Source of the DNA: Sphingobacterium sp.
Lineage (GTDB): Bacteria > Bacteroidota > Bacteroidia > Sphingobacteriales > Sphingobacteriaceae
Assembly (NCBI GenBank): GCA_031277685.1
Contig: JAITLV010000284.1
Location: forward strand, 1-34,105
DNA: 34,105 bases
Reading direction: 5' to 3'
A model generated the notes under the pieces. That model was not told the origin of the DNA. It saw only the letters and a program-made list of their open reading frames with translations, and did no database searches. The position numbers and the translations under genes were made by a program. Each line of letters starts with the position of its first letter. The stretch's first letter is position 1. This document shows positions 1 through 7,157 of the stretch, piece after piece.

Positions 1-118
1 TTCTCAGGATTCTCAGGATTCTCAGGATTCTCAGGATTCTCAGGATTCTCAGGATTCTCAGGATTCTCAGGATTCTCAGGATTCTCAGGATTCTCAGGAT
101 TCTCAGGATTCTCAGGAT
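1..118. repeat. Perfect 9-bp tandem repeat (about 13 copies)
   Basis: The unit TTCTCAGGA repeats without error from the window edge to about base 116. On the minus strand each unit reads CCT GAG AAT (Pro-Glu-Asn), in frame with the gene starting at 494. Because the unit is three codons, gain or loss of copies by slippage would change tail length without a frameshift. The total copy number is unknown because the array continues out of the window. Confidence 0.95.
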
Positions 119-494
119 AGAAATGTTTTGAGTAAACTTCTACTTTAGCACCAGCATCTACAAATATTTTAATAAATGCAGATATATCAATCTCATCCGT
201 ATCAATCGTTATCTTATTTCCATCTCGCTCTAAATAATAATCTGAGTTAAATTGGTCTATTTCTAATGGAGACAGATGATTAATGCGTTGTTCTCGAAGA
301 GCCTCTAAGACTTCTTCAGAAAATCTATGATTTTCTGGAGGCTCACCAGATAAATAATATTCTTCATGTTCAGAAGCTTTTTTCAATTTTGTAACAAGAT
401 TTTCAATATTTTCAGCATCTTTAGCCTGAACAAATGATCCTATTAACACCAAATTCATTGAATGCTCTGAACCATAACTATTCCAAATTTTCAT
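1..494 (-). CDS. Small protein with C-terminal Pro-Glu-Asn repeat tail (partial)
   Basis: The gene reads leftwards from an ATG at 494 and is cut by the window edge. The first ~126 residues (beginning MKIWNSYGSEHSMNL) form a mixed alpha/beta acidic domain with no signal peptide or membrane segment. After a Tyr it enters a perfect PEN tripeptide repeat, at least 12 full copies, still in frame at base 1. The start lies 10 nt past the stop of the radical SAM gene, so the two are probably co-transcribed with the XRE gene. The N-terminal domain vaguely recalls a small DUF family (possibly DUF6375), from memory and unverified. The tail might be a radical SAM substrate, a linker to a further domain, or simple low complexity; the missing C terminus prevents a decision. 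Confidence 0.7.
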   Translation of the reverse strand, partial: MKIWNSYGSEHSMNLVLIGSFVQAKDAENIENLVTKLKKASEHEEYYLSGEPPENHRFSEEVLEALREQRINHLSPLEIDQFNSDYYLERDGNKITIDTDEIDISAFIKIFVDAGAKVEVYSKHFYPENPENPENPENPENPENPENPENPENPENPENPENPE

Positions 495-504
495 ACTTTT
501 CCCC

Positions 505-1398
505 TTACTTATATTCTCTTAATAACTGAAGTGCGTCTAAAATACTTTTGTCACCAATTTGCTGACCAATATTTGAATATGAACTCGCTTTGAGAAAGCC
601 CAATGCATCTATATGGGCATAAGCATTAAGTCCAGTTTCCATCGAGAGCGGATTACATATAAAATTTGATTCAAGCCCAATATCACTTATAGTTAAACGA
701 GTTTCCCCACTATAGCCTGCTATCCACTTCTTCATTTTTTCATAGGAGTCTTTTGATAAACCTTTGACGTTTTGAGTGGCTTGCTGAGGTAAAAGTAACA
801 CTTCGGATATATCAAACATCTTTGCAATTTCCGTGACCTTATTAAGATCCTGTATTGTTGAATCATTAATTACAACATTGAAACCTAAAAAACTAATGTT
901 CCTAGCTCTTTCAACTCTTTCCATCAATTTAGAAAATTTACGCCCCCGAAAGCGTTCATAAGTAGTTCCTACACCATCAATACTTATTCTTATGAAATGT
1001 ACATTCCCTTTAAGTTGAGACAATAAATCATCAGTTAAACGATGTCCGTGAGTAGTGAATGTTACAGCTAAATCTGTCTCGTTAGCTGTAAATTCACATA
1101 GCTCAGCAAATTTAGGATATAAGGTTGGTTCCCCACCGCCAAAGCCAATACCAAGAGTACCCAATTGATCTAGCTCTTTGATCCACCTCTTTAATTGATC
1201 TAATTGTAGTGAAGCCTTTACTTTTGGCGCATAGCAAAATTCACAATGCAAATCACATACATTTGTGAGAGCAACAGAAACTTGCCTTGGGGCTTGTGAC
1301 CACTCATTTTCTGGAGGTAAAACTTCGTCGATTAAAAGATTTAAACCTGTACACCTATCAAAAAAATGAATTCCATCTGGTCCAATTCTTTTTTTCAT
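505..1398 (-). CDS. Radical SAM protein
   Basis: A 297-aa radical SAM enzyme. The [4Fe-4S]-binding CxxxCxxC motif is C48-x3-C52-x2-C55, in a typical 'LTNVCDLHCEFCY' context. It is followed by the GGGEPT motif that binds the SAM amino group (residues ~87-92), then a partial TIM barrel. Few cysteines follow, so a SPASM or twitch auxiliary-cluster domain is not apparent. It sits between an XRE regulator (38-nt gap) and the PEN-repeat protein (10-nt gap) on the same strand. This suggests a small operon in which it may modify the downstream protein or another peptide. The cysteine context does not match viperin (CNxxCxFC). No convincing Shine-Dalgarno sequence is seen. The enzyme class is certain; the substrate is unknown. 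Confidence 0.85.
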   Translation of the reverse strand: MKKRIGPDGIHFFDRCTGLNLLIDEVLPPENEWSQAPRQVSVALTNVCDLHCEFCYAPKVKASLQLDQLKRWIKELDQLGTLGIGFGGGEPTLYPKFAELCEFTANETDLAVTFTTHGHRLTDDLLSQLKGNVHFIRISIDGVGTTYERFRGRKFSKLMERVERARNISFLGFNVVINDSTIQDLNKVTEIAKMFDISEVLLLPQQATQNVKGLSKDSYEKMKKWIAGYSGETRLTISDIGLESNFICNPLSMETGLNAYAHIDALGFLKASSYSNIGQQIGDKSILDALQLLREYK

Positions 1399-1436
1399 TT
1401 TAAATAAATCAATCAGTTAAAATGATGATTCTAACC

Positions 1437-1667
1437 TTAAAAGTTAAATTGATTTATAAAAATCGTTATTTCTTTATCTAATACTTTAAGCCAATCACAT
1501 AGTTCAATCACATCTAGTCTTCTTTCCAAAATTTCAACTTTAGAGACATAAGATTGAGGCTTATTCAAAAGACGTGCAAGTTCAACCTGAGTCACATTTT
1601 TGGACTCTCGAAGTTCTATAAGTTTCTTAATTAGGTCTTGATACCTAGGATCGTGTATTGAGCGCAT
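1437..1667 (-). CDS. XRE-family HTH regulator
   Basis: A 76-aa single-domain Cro/C1-type DNA-binding protein. The HTH spans about residues 14-68 and includes the hallmark segments 'VTQVELARLL' and 'QSYVSKVE'. It heads the minus-strand group with the radical SAM enzyme and the PEN-repeat protein and probably autoregulates it; an 8-bp inverted repeat lies just upstream (1691-1713). The size and position also fit an antitoxin, but no toxin-like partner is adjacent. Confidence 0.85.
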   Translation of the reverse strand: MRSIHDPRYQDLIKKLIELRESKNVTQVELARLLNKPQSYVSKVEILERRLDVIELCDWLKVLDKEITIFINQFNF

Positions 1668-1690
1668 GGCTCAATATCAGTTACAATTAA

Positions 1691-1713
1691 AAATATCCCA
1701 AAATAGGATATTT
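1691..1713. promoter_or_regulatory. Candidate operator of the XRE operon
   Basis: A perfect inverted repeat, AAATATCC-N7-GGATATTT, lies 24 bp upstream of the XRE start, between it and the divergent OrfA-like gene. XRE regulators commonly bind such symmetric sites next to their own gene. The role is inferred from position and symmetry. Confidence 0.5.
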
Positions 1714-1784
1714 CAACTTAACCCTATCTGTTTATGGAAATTTTTCGTTTGGAAATTTAATGAATAGTAGTTTAGGAATTCACT

Positions 1785-2027
1785 GTGAAGCAAAAATTTT
1801 CTGTAGCTCAAATCAACGGCATTGTTAAAAAGCATTTAGCAGGTACAACTATCGAACAAATTTGCCAAGAATACAAAATCAGTGTGGCTACTTTCTATCG
1901 TTGGAAAGCAAGTTACATAGATATTAATGAGCAAATACTGATTCGATTAGATAAATTGGAACAAGAAAATTTAGCTCTAAAGCAAATGTATGCGGAAGAA
2001 AAACTATCTAAGCGTCTAGAAATGTAG
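1785..2027 (+). CDS. Orphan IS3-family OrfA-like HTH protein
   Basis: An 80-aa protein with GTG start preceded by AGGA. It resembles transposase OrfA of the IS3 family: an N-terminal HTH ('TIEQICQEYKISVATFYRWK', residues ~19-38) followed by a short leucine-rich coiled coil ('LDKLEQENLALKQ'). No OrfB integrase and no terminal inverted repeats are visible on either side, and the protein stops slightly earlier than usual for OrfA. It is either an IS remnant that kept an open frame or a co-opted DNA-binding protein. It is divergent from the XRE gene and shares its intergenic region. Confidence 0.6.
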   Translation: MKQKFSVAQINGIVKKHLAGTTIEQICQEYKISVATFYRWKASYIDINEQILIRLDKLEQENLALKQMYAEEKLSKRLEM

Positions 2028-2117
2028 AGCTTTTAACCCATCTATTCTTTACGATCCAATAACTCCCATTAAAAATTTCGAATGTAAATTTCAAAGATAA
2101 TTTGCATTCGATGCAGT

Positions 2118-2960
2118 TCACGTAACATCTTTTTTCAGAACGTTACCCCCATCCAATAGATTTAGAACTTGTGCTTCATGCAATAATTTTGATAATGTTC
2201 TAACACTTTCCTTTCTTGTAATACCTACTTTCCCCTTATCTTCCATTGATAACAGCAGATTTATCAAAATTCTGACATTTTTCGAAAAACTATCCACAAA
2301 ATTTTTACCCAACACTTTCTCTGTTGAGCCAACCAAAGAGAAAACATTTGAATTAATTAATGAAATAAAGTGCTCACGATAATTAAAAAATGGAAGTTCA
2401 GTACAAATAATAAGTAAAGTCCTATAAATAGACTGACTTAATGCAGAAGTACACTCTTCTCTTTTAACAGCTAATTTAAAAAAAACTATCTGTGCTGCCA
2501 ATGCATCCAATCCAGCTAAATACTCTAATTGGCGTAATTTTCTTTTAGATAGATGCATGACTAATGCACTCTCACAATCGTATTTGTTAGCTTTATAAAG
2601 AATACGTTGGACTTCCCACGATAGATTTCTAAGCTCATCACTTAACAGCGAATCAATACTAATGGAGTTATTTATTACCTGCCAAAGAGTATGTTTAAGA
2701 AGCATAGAGCTGCCTTGTACATGAGATTCTGCTTGGCCTATAAGTATAAGACTTGGAGTATGTTTACCTAAGCGATAACCTCGCCATTTATTATTATGAT
2801 AAGCATCACCATGCTTATTTTTATTAAAAGCATCCGGCTCAATTACTTTTTCAATTTGATAATCTGAATTTTTAGATAAATTGACCCTGATATACCAATA
2901 CCATAATGAAACTCGAACGATATCTATCTCACTTCTTTTTTCCATTTGTGTATTTTTCAT
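2118..2960 (-). CDS. Unrecognised 280-aa protein
   Basis: I do not recognise this family. The protein is soluble, basic at the ends and largely helical, with no signal peptide or membrane segment. The N-terminal ~90 residues are rich in Trp/Tyr/Arg ('SLWYWYIRV', 'NNKWRGYRLGKHTPS'); the rest is helical with alternating Leu/Ile. The C-terminal stretch (~245-270, 'ITRKESVRTLSKLLHEAQVL') could be an HTH. It stands alone, is AT-rich like its neighbours, and faces the small HTH gene at 3125 across a 164-bp AT-rich gap. It is probably an accessory or mobile-element gene. Confidence 0.55.
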   Translation of the reverse strand: MKNTQMEKRSEIDIVRVSLWYWYIRVNLSKNSDYQIEKVIEPDAFNKNKHGDAYHNNKWRGYRLGKHTPSLILIGQAESHVQGSSMLLKHTLWQVINNSISIDSLLSDELRNLSWEVQRILYKANKYDCESALVMHLSKRKLRQLEYLAGLDALAAQIVFFKLAVKREECTSALSQSIYRTLLIICTELPFFNYREHFISLINSNVFSLVGSTEKVLGKNFVDSFSKNVRILINLLLSMEDKGKVGITRKESVRTLSKLLHEAQVLNLLDGGNVLKKDVT

Positions 2961-3124
2961 TTTTTAGTCAACCTCAAAAAAAATCCTAGTTATAGTTATT
3001 TATAATTTAAAAACAATAAATTAGAAATTTGTATAGAGTAAAAGATTGAGCTATTTTTACTTTCTACACAACTTTTTTTAAAAGATATATGCTTCTGTTG
3101 TGACAGGACAATACAAGAAGCCCT

Positions 3125-3391
3125 ATGCAAAACCATTTAATAGTTGATGCAACAACAATTGAAAAAGAGCTATTTGACCGTTACGGCCCACTAATAGCTG
3201 ATGATGCTTTAAGAATTGCTTTAGGTTACAAAACCACAGATGCTTTTCGTCAAGCATTAACACGTAAAACTGTTCCTATTCCTATTTTCACTTTCCCAAA
3301 TCGTCGTGGAAAATATGCGTTAGTAAAAGATGTTGCTACATGGCTAGCAAACCAAAGAAACTCATCTTTAGATCCGAACCATAACCACTAA
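3125..3391 (+). CDS. Small HTH protein (excisionase/PrtN-like)
   Basis: An 88-aa protein. Residues ~20-75 read like a MerR/excisionase-type winged HTH: 'DDALRIALGYKTTDAFRQAL' is followed by a basic wing ('FPNRRGKYALVKDVATWLA'). Similar small proteins occur in mobile islands as AlpA-, Xis- or PrtN-like regulators. A rho-independent terminator candidate follows at 3455. It ends 240 bp before tnsA, so it could be a regulator at the element's left flank, but no functional link is shown. Confidence 0.55.
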   Translation: MQNHLIVDATTIEKELFDRYGPLIADDALRIALGYKTTDAFRQALTRKTVPIPIFTFPNRRGKYALVKDVATWLANQRNSSLDPNHNH

Positions 3392-3454
3392 ATTGTCATT
3401 TTTCAAAAAATTATTATGGAGTCATCATGAAAAACTAAACCAAAAATCAATAAA

Positions 3455-3479
3455 AAACGGACCCTAAAAGGATCCGTTT
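3455..3479 (+). terminator. Rho-independent terminator candidate
   Basis: AAACGGA and TCCGTTT form a perfect 7-bp stem around a short loop, with an A-run before and T's in the 3' arm. It lies 64 bp after the small HTH gene and separates it from the tns operon. Confidence 0.55.
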
Positions 3480-3586
3480 GTGACTTTATATAGAAGCATA
3501 TAAAGACCTGAGAATCATAGTATCTTCTCTATATCGTCACCAGTCAAGTAAGTGCTATTCAATCGTAATAGTACAGATTAACTCAT

Positions 3587-3605
3587 TCTCAAATACCTAT
3601 TGAGA
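3587..3605. promoter_or_regulatory. Inverted repeat in the tnsA upstream region
   Basis: TCTCAA-N7-TTGAGA lies 27 bp before the tnsA start. In the 240-bp gap between the small HTH gene and tnsA this is the only clear symmetric site besides the terminator. It could be an operator for the transposition operon. No repeats like those at 13848 or 17790 are found here. Confidence 0.3.
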
Positions 3606-3631
3606 GTAGGATTACTTCTGGATAAACAGAT

Positions 3632-4336
3632 ATGTCTTATAAAACATTTTTTTCAAAAACTGATATTCAAATAAATATCCTTGAACAAATCAGGATTGCA
3701 TTTGAATCAACAGCAAATATAGCAGCTACACTTCATGGACAACGTAAAATCTATCAAGGTGCTTTTGGCCGTCGAACGTCCCTATTCCCTAGTCAAAAGT
3801 GTTGCGGTGCAATACCACTAGAAAGCCGTCTTGAACTGGCTCATGCGATCAGTTTAGAACAAAATCCAAACGTCATTAATTATCGATCACAAGCATTAAA
3901 AATTTTACTTATCAATGAACAGTATTGTTTTCCAGATTTCTTGGTTCAAACTAAAGAAGGTGCTTATGAAGTCCATGAAGTCAAACCATCCATAGCATCA
4001 TTGTCAACTGATGACTTAAACCGCTTTGCAAAACTTTCTAATCTACTCCACTCAATGGATATTACTTTTAAGCTAATAGATCACACAGACTTACCAAGTG
4101 AATCAGAAATTTCGCAGCTACTTTACTGGTATCAAAGAGGACATAGATTCAATTGGAACACCCTCGAAATCAATTACGCCTTACGTCACTTAAATTTCGA
4201 AGAATTTTATACCTCACAGCAAGTCTACAAAACACTTGAATCAATAGGTCTTAAACAAGAACTCGCTGATTATTTATTTTTTCATAAAAAAATTAAGCTT
4301 CGCTCAGAAAATATGAATAGTCGAAAGGTCTATTAA
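3632..4336 (+). CDS. tnsA: TnsA-like transposon endonuclease
   Basis: A 234-aa homologue of Tn7 TnsA, the restriction-endonuclease-fold subunit that cleaves the 5' strands at transposon ends and makes cut-and-paste transposition possible. The catalytic PD-(D/E)xK pattern is visible as E64/E68 ('PLESRLELA'), D102 in 'FPDFLV', and E116-x-K118 in 'HEVKP'. The C-terminal part (~150-234) is helical, consistent with the winged-helix domain that contacts TnsC. It is slightly shorter than E. coli TnsA (273 aa, from memory). The stop is one base before the tnsB start, so the genes are translationally coupled. In the Acinetobacter AbaR/Tn6022 group the equivalent gene is usually called tniC. Confidence 0.88.
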   Translation: MSYKTFFSKTDIQINILEQIRIAFESTANIAATLHGQRKIYQGAFGRRTSLFPSQKCCGAIPLESRLELAHAISLEQNPNVINYRSQALKILLINEQYCFPDFLVQTKEGAYEVHEVKPSIASLSTDDLNRFAKLSNLLHSMDITFKLIDHTDLPSESEISQLLYWYQRGHRFNWNTLEINYALRHLNFEEFYTSQQVYKTLESIGLKQELADYLFFHKKIKLRSENMNSRKVY

Positions 4337-4337
4337 T

Positions 4338-6218
4338 ATGGAAAACTCTCTTTTTATACCTCAATCTGGTTTTCGTTTTTATTTTAAAGCACATCCCGAC
4401 TATATTTTTGAAATCGGATCTATAACCTATAATGCTATTCGGTATGCTGCTATAGCTGGTGGAAAATCATTTTCAATAACACCCACCGAATTCGAAAGCC
4501 GCTATAAATTAGGTGAAATTTTATGTGTATTTGCACCTGAGAAACTCATAATCAACTCCAAATATAGCTCAGAACTTCATCGCAAAGAACGCTATGTTAT
4601 TAATGCATTACAACTATTGGAGCACCCTACAAGTATTAATCTGCTTTCCAAATTAATCCCCCAAATAGCTTCCGACATTAATGACCTTAACCCACCTTCG
4701 TGCCGTACTGTAGCAAGATGGATCAATAAATATCAAAGTTCTTCTCAGAATAAACTGTGCTTACAAAACAAACATTCAGGTAATCGCAGTTTACGATTCT
4801 CTCCTGAAATTTATCAAATTCTAAATCAAGCAATCAATGAAATCTATTTAAAGCCTGAATATAGAAGTGGTAAAGACGTACTTGCCTATATGCTTGGTCG
4901 ATTCATGGAACAAGGCATCCCATTAGAACAGTTACCAACACTTCGTAGTATCCAGCGACATATCAAAAAATTAGATCCTTATATTGAATTTAAAATGAAA
5001 AAAGGGTCCCGAATAGCAAAGAAAAAATTTCAAGCTGCTGGCAAAAGTATCATTAGTCCATTCGCTCTTTATATGGTCGAAATTGATACACACTATTTAG
5101 ATCTAATCGTTATTGATCCGAAGACGAAACTTGCTTTAGGCCGACCATTTCTCGCATGTGCAATTGATATCTACTCTAGAGCCATTGTTGGAACTTATAT
5201 CAATATGTACCCCCCTAGTGCTGCAACTACATTAGAAGTCATCAAAGATATGATTACTCGGCCAAACCAAAAGTTACCAGGAGGAATCCCAAGTATCGTC
5301 ATTCCAGATAATGGAGTGGAGTTTAAAAACAATGCTCTCGAGCGAGTATGTGAACAGCTGAAAATTACTTTGACTCCTTCCCAAGTAGGTACACCTAATA
5401 ACAAACCTCATATTGAACGTTTTTTTAGTACGCTCACACATGGGATTATTCAAAAACTACCGGGTACAACTTTTTCTAATCCAACGAATAGAGGTGAATA
5501 TAATTCAAGTAAAATTGCGCAATTAACTTTAGAACAATTAAAACAATATATAGATACTTGGATTCATGAGGTTTATCACCGATCTATCCATCACACGACA
5601 GGACGTTCACCTATCATCATGTGGCAAGATGCCATTGAAGATATACGACCGAGTTTTCTTACAGATATAGATGCAAAAATTTTATGCCGTAGGCCTATTG
5701 AAAGAAGCATTAATCACGGTCAAGTACGTGTAGATGGTATTAGTTATTTTTCACATGCTCTAACTACACTACAAGCTAAAGGCATAAAAAAAGTTACCGT
5801 GCTTATAGATGATTTAAATTTAAATGAAGTTTTTATCATTGATCCCGACAAAAAAGATGTAATCATTCAAGCAGATTCAACCAATCAAGACTATACATTT
5901 GGATTAACACGAGTAACCCATCTTGAAGTTCAAAAACTCAAGAAAATCCAATCTCAATCTGATAAACAAAAAATTGGTTCGATGTCCGATTTATATTATC
6001 TGTATAAACTTATGCATGAGATTCAAACTAATCTTGTGAGACGAAAGCCAAGATTGAAACCACTTACTCTTGAGCTTCCCAAGCAACTACAGAGGATCGA
6101 AGAACAACTATTCTCAAAAGACAAGGATATTGCTGAACAAGCTGTTTCCTCAATAAATGTACCTACACCAATCAATCAATTTGGTTCATTGGAGGTATTT
6201 AAACATGGAAAAATTTGA
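4338..6218 (+). CDS. tnsB: TnsB-like DDE transposase
   Basis: A 626-aa Mu/TnsB-type transposase that binds the transposon ends and performs 3' cleavage and strand transfer. HTH-containing domains occupy about residues 85-235. The RNase H-fold core has the triad D250 ('VEIDTHYLD'), D324 ('VIPDNGVEF') and E360 ('NKPHIERFF'), with the classic 35-residue gap between the second D and E. The beta-barrel domain follows, then a C-terminal tail that in Tn7 contacts TnsC. The length fits the family. It overlaps the start of tnsC by 14 bp. Its binding sites should match the short repeats at 13848-14038 and/or 17790-18002. Confidence 0.92.
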   Translation: MENSLFIPQSGFRFYFKAHPDYIFEIGSITYNAIRYAAIAGGKSFSITPTEFESRYKLGEILCVFAPEKLIINSKYSSELHRKERYVINALQLLEHPTSINLLSKLIPQIASDINDLNPPSCRTVARWINKYQSSSQNKLCLQNKHSGNRSLRFSPEIYQILNQAINEIYLKPEYRSGKDVLAYMLGRFMEQGIPLEQLPTLRSIQRHIKKLDPYIEFKMKKGSRIAKKKFQAAGKSIISPFALYMVEIDTHYLDLIVIDPKTKLALGRPFLACAIDIYSRAIVGTYINMYPPSAATTLEVIKDMITRPNQKLPGGIPSIVIPDNGVEFKNNALERVCEQLKITLTPSQVGTPNNKPHIERFFSTLTHGIIQKLPGTTFSNPTNRGEYNSSKIAQLTLEQLKQYIDTWIHEVYHRSIHHTTGRSPIIMWQDAIEDIRPSFLTDIDAKILCRRPIERSINHGQVRVDGISYFSHALTTLQAKGIKKVTVLIDDLNLNEVFIIDPDKKDVIIQADSTNQDYTFGLTRVTHLEVQKLKKIQSQSDKQKIGSMSDLYYLYKLMHEIQTNLVRRKPRLKPLTLELPKQLQRIEEQLFSKDKDIAEQAVSSINVPTPINQFGSLEVFKHGKI

Positions 6219-7146
6219 GAATCGTTTTGAACAAATTCGATCGATTAACAATCTTGTTATCACTTCCAATGAATTCATGGTCGCTTTCACAGGCATACAA
6301 GATTGCGTAAAAAGAAGTATTTCATTTAGCGAACCAGTTGGATGTATGCTTCTTGCTGAAGGAGGACTTGGAAAAACAACCCTCTGTAAAACAATCTTGA
6401 GTCTTATGCCTCGTACAGAAAAAATTGAGACGGATCATAAGAAAAATATCATCCCTGTATGCTATGTAGAGGTACCATCGCCTGCCACAGTTAAATCATT
6501 AGCAATAACGATGCTCAAAGAGCTTGGCGATCCTACTTATGAAAATGGGTATGGCACTACTGAATACTTAACTAGCAGGCTTATTTATTTACTCGCACAA
6601 TGCGAAACTAAGCTTATATTCTTAGATGAATTTCACCATTTATTTGAGCGTAAACCAACATCTACAAGAATGAATCGGACTACAGGCAATTGGCTTAAAA
6701 CGCTAGTAAACCGAACAGGGATTAGTTTTTGTTTAGTTGGTTTACCTGAGTTTGTCCCACTACTTCAAGTTGATAGCCAGATTGCTCGTAGATTCCCTTT
6801 CATCTACCACCTAAATCCATTAACTGTTGATCCTTCAAGTGGCGGGAGCATGTTTGCATTTCTTGCTGAAGTTGCAAGAACACTCAATAAGCAAAATATC
6901 ACTTTCTCACCACCTCTAAATAGCCAACTTGTAGGCATGCAAATTCAACTAGCAACAAAAGGCTATCACTCATATGTAATGAGCCTGATTAGGGAAAGTA
7001 TCGCACATGCTTTACATGATAATAGGCAAGTAATAACTCCCCTCGATTTCAGTTATTCATGGAAATTAGGCATCACGCTCTACATTAGCAAACAAAATAA
7101 AAATCCATTTGAAATGAACATTTCACAAATTATTTCATTAATTTAA
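6205..7146 (+). CDS. tnsC: TnsC-like AAA+ ATPase
   Basis: A 313-aa AAA+ regulator that links target-bound TniQ to the TnsAB transposase. Walker A is GGLGKTT (residues 53-59); Walker B is LIFLDE (137-142), followed by 'FHHLF'. The C-terminal helical lid is present. I chose the ATG at 6205 rather than an upstream in-frame ATG because a strong GGAGG lies 10 nt before it and the family begins near this point. The start overlaps the end of tnsB. In Tn5053/AbaR nomenclature this is TniB. Confidence 0.92.
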   Translation: MEKFENRFEQIRSINNLVITSNEFMVAFTGIQDCVKRSISFSEPVGCMLLAEGGLGKTTLCKTILSLMPRTEKIETDHKKNIIPVCYVEVPSPATVKSLAITMLKELGDPTYENGYGTTEYLTSRLIYLLAQCETKLIFLDEFHHLFERKPTSTRMNRTTGNWLKTLVNRTGISFCLVGLPEFVPLLQVDSQIARRFPFIYHLNPLTVDPSSGGSMFAFLAEVARTLNKQNITFSPPLNSQLVGMQIQLATKGYHSYVMSLIRESIAHALHDNRQVITPLDFSYSWKLGITLYISKQNKNPFEMNISQIISLI

Positions 7147-7157
7147 TAGTCAGAATT

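Noticed and set aside
505..1398. Prokaryotic viperin
   Set aside because: The cysteine motif context (VCDLHCEFCY) does not match the viperin CNxxCxFC pattern and the C-terminal viperin residues are not seen.
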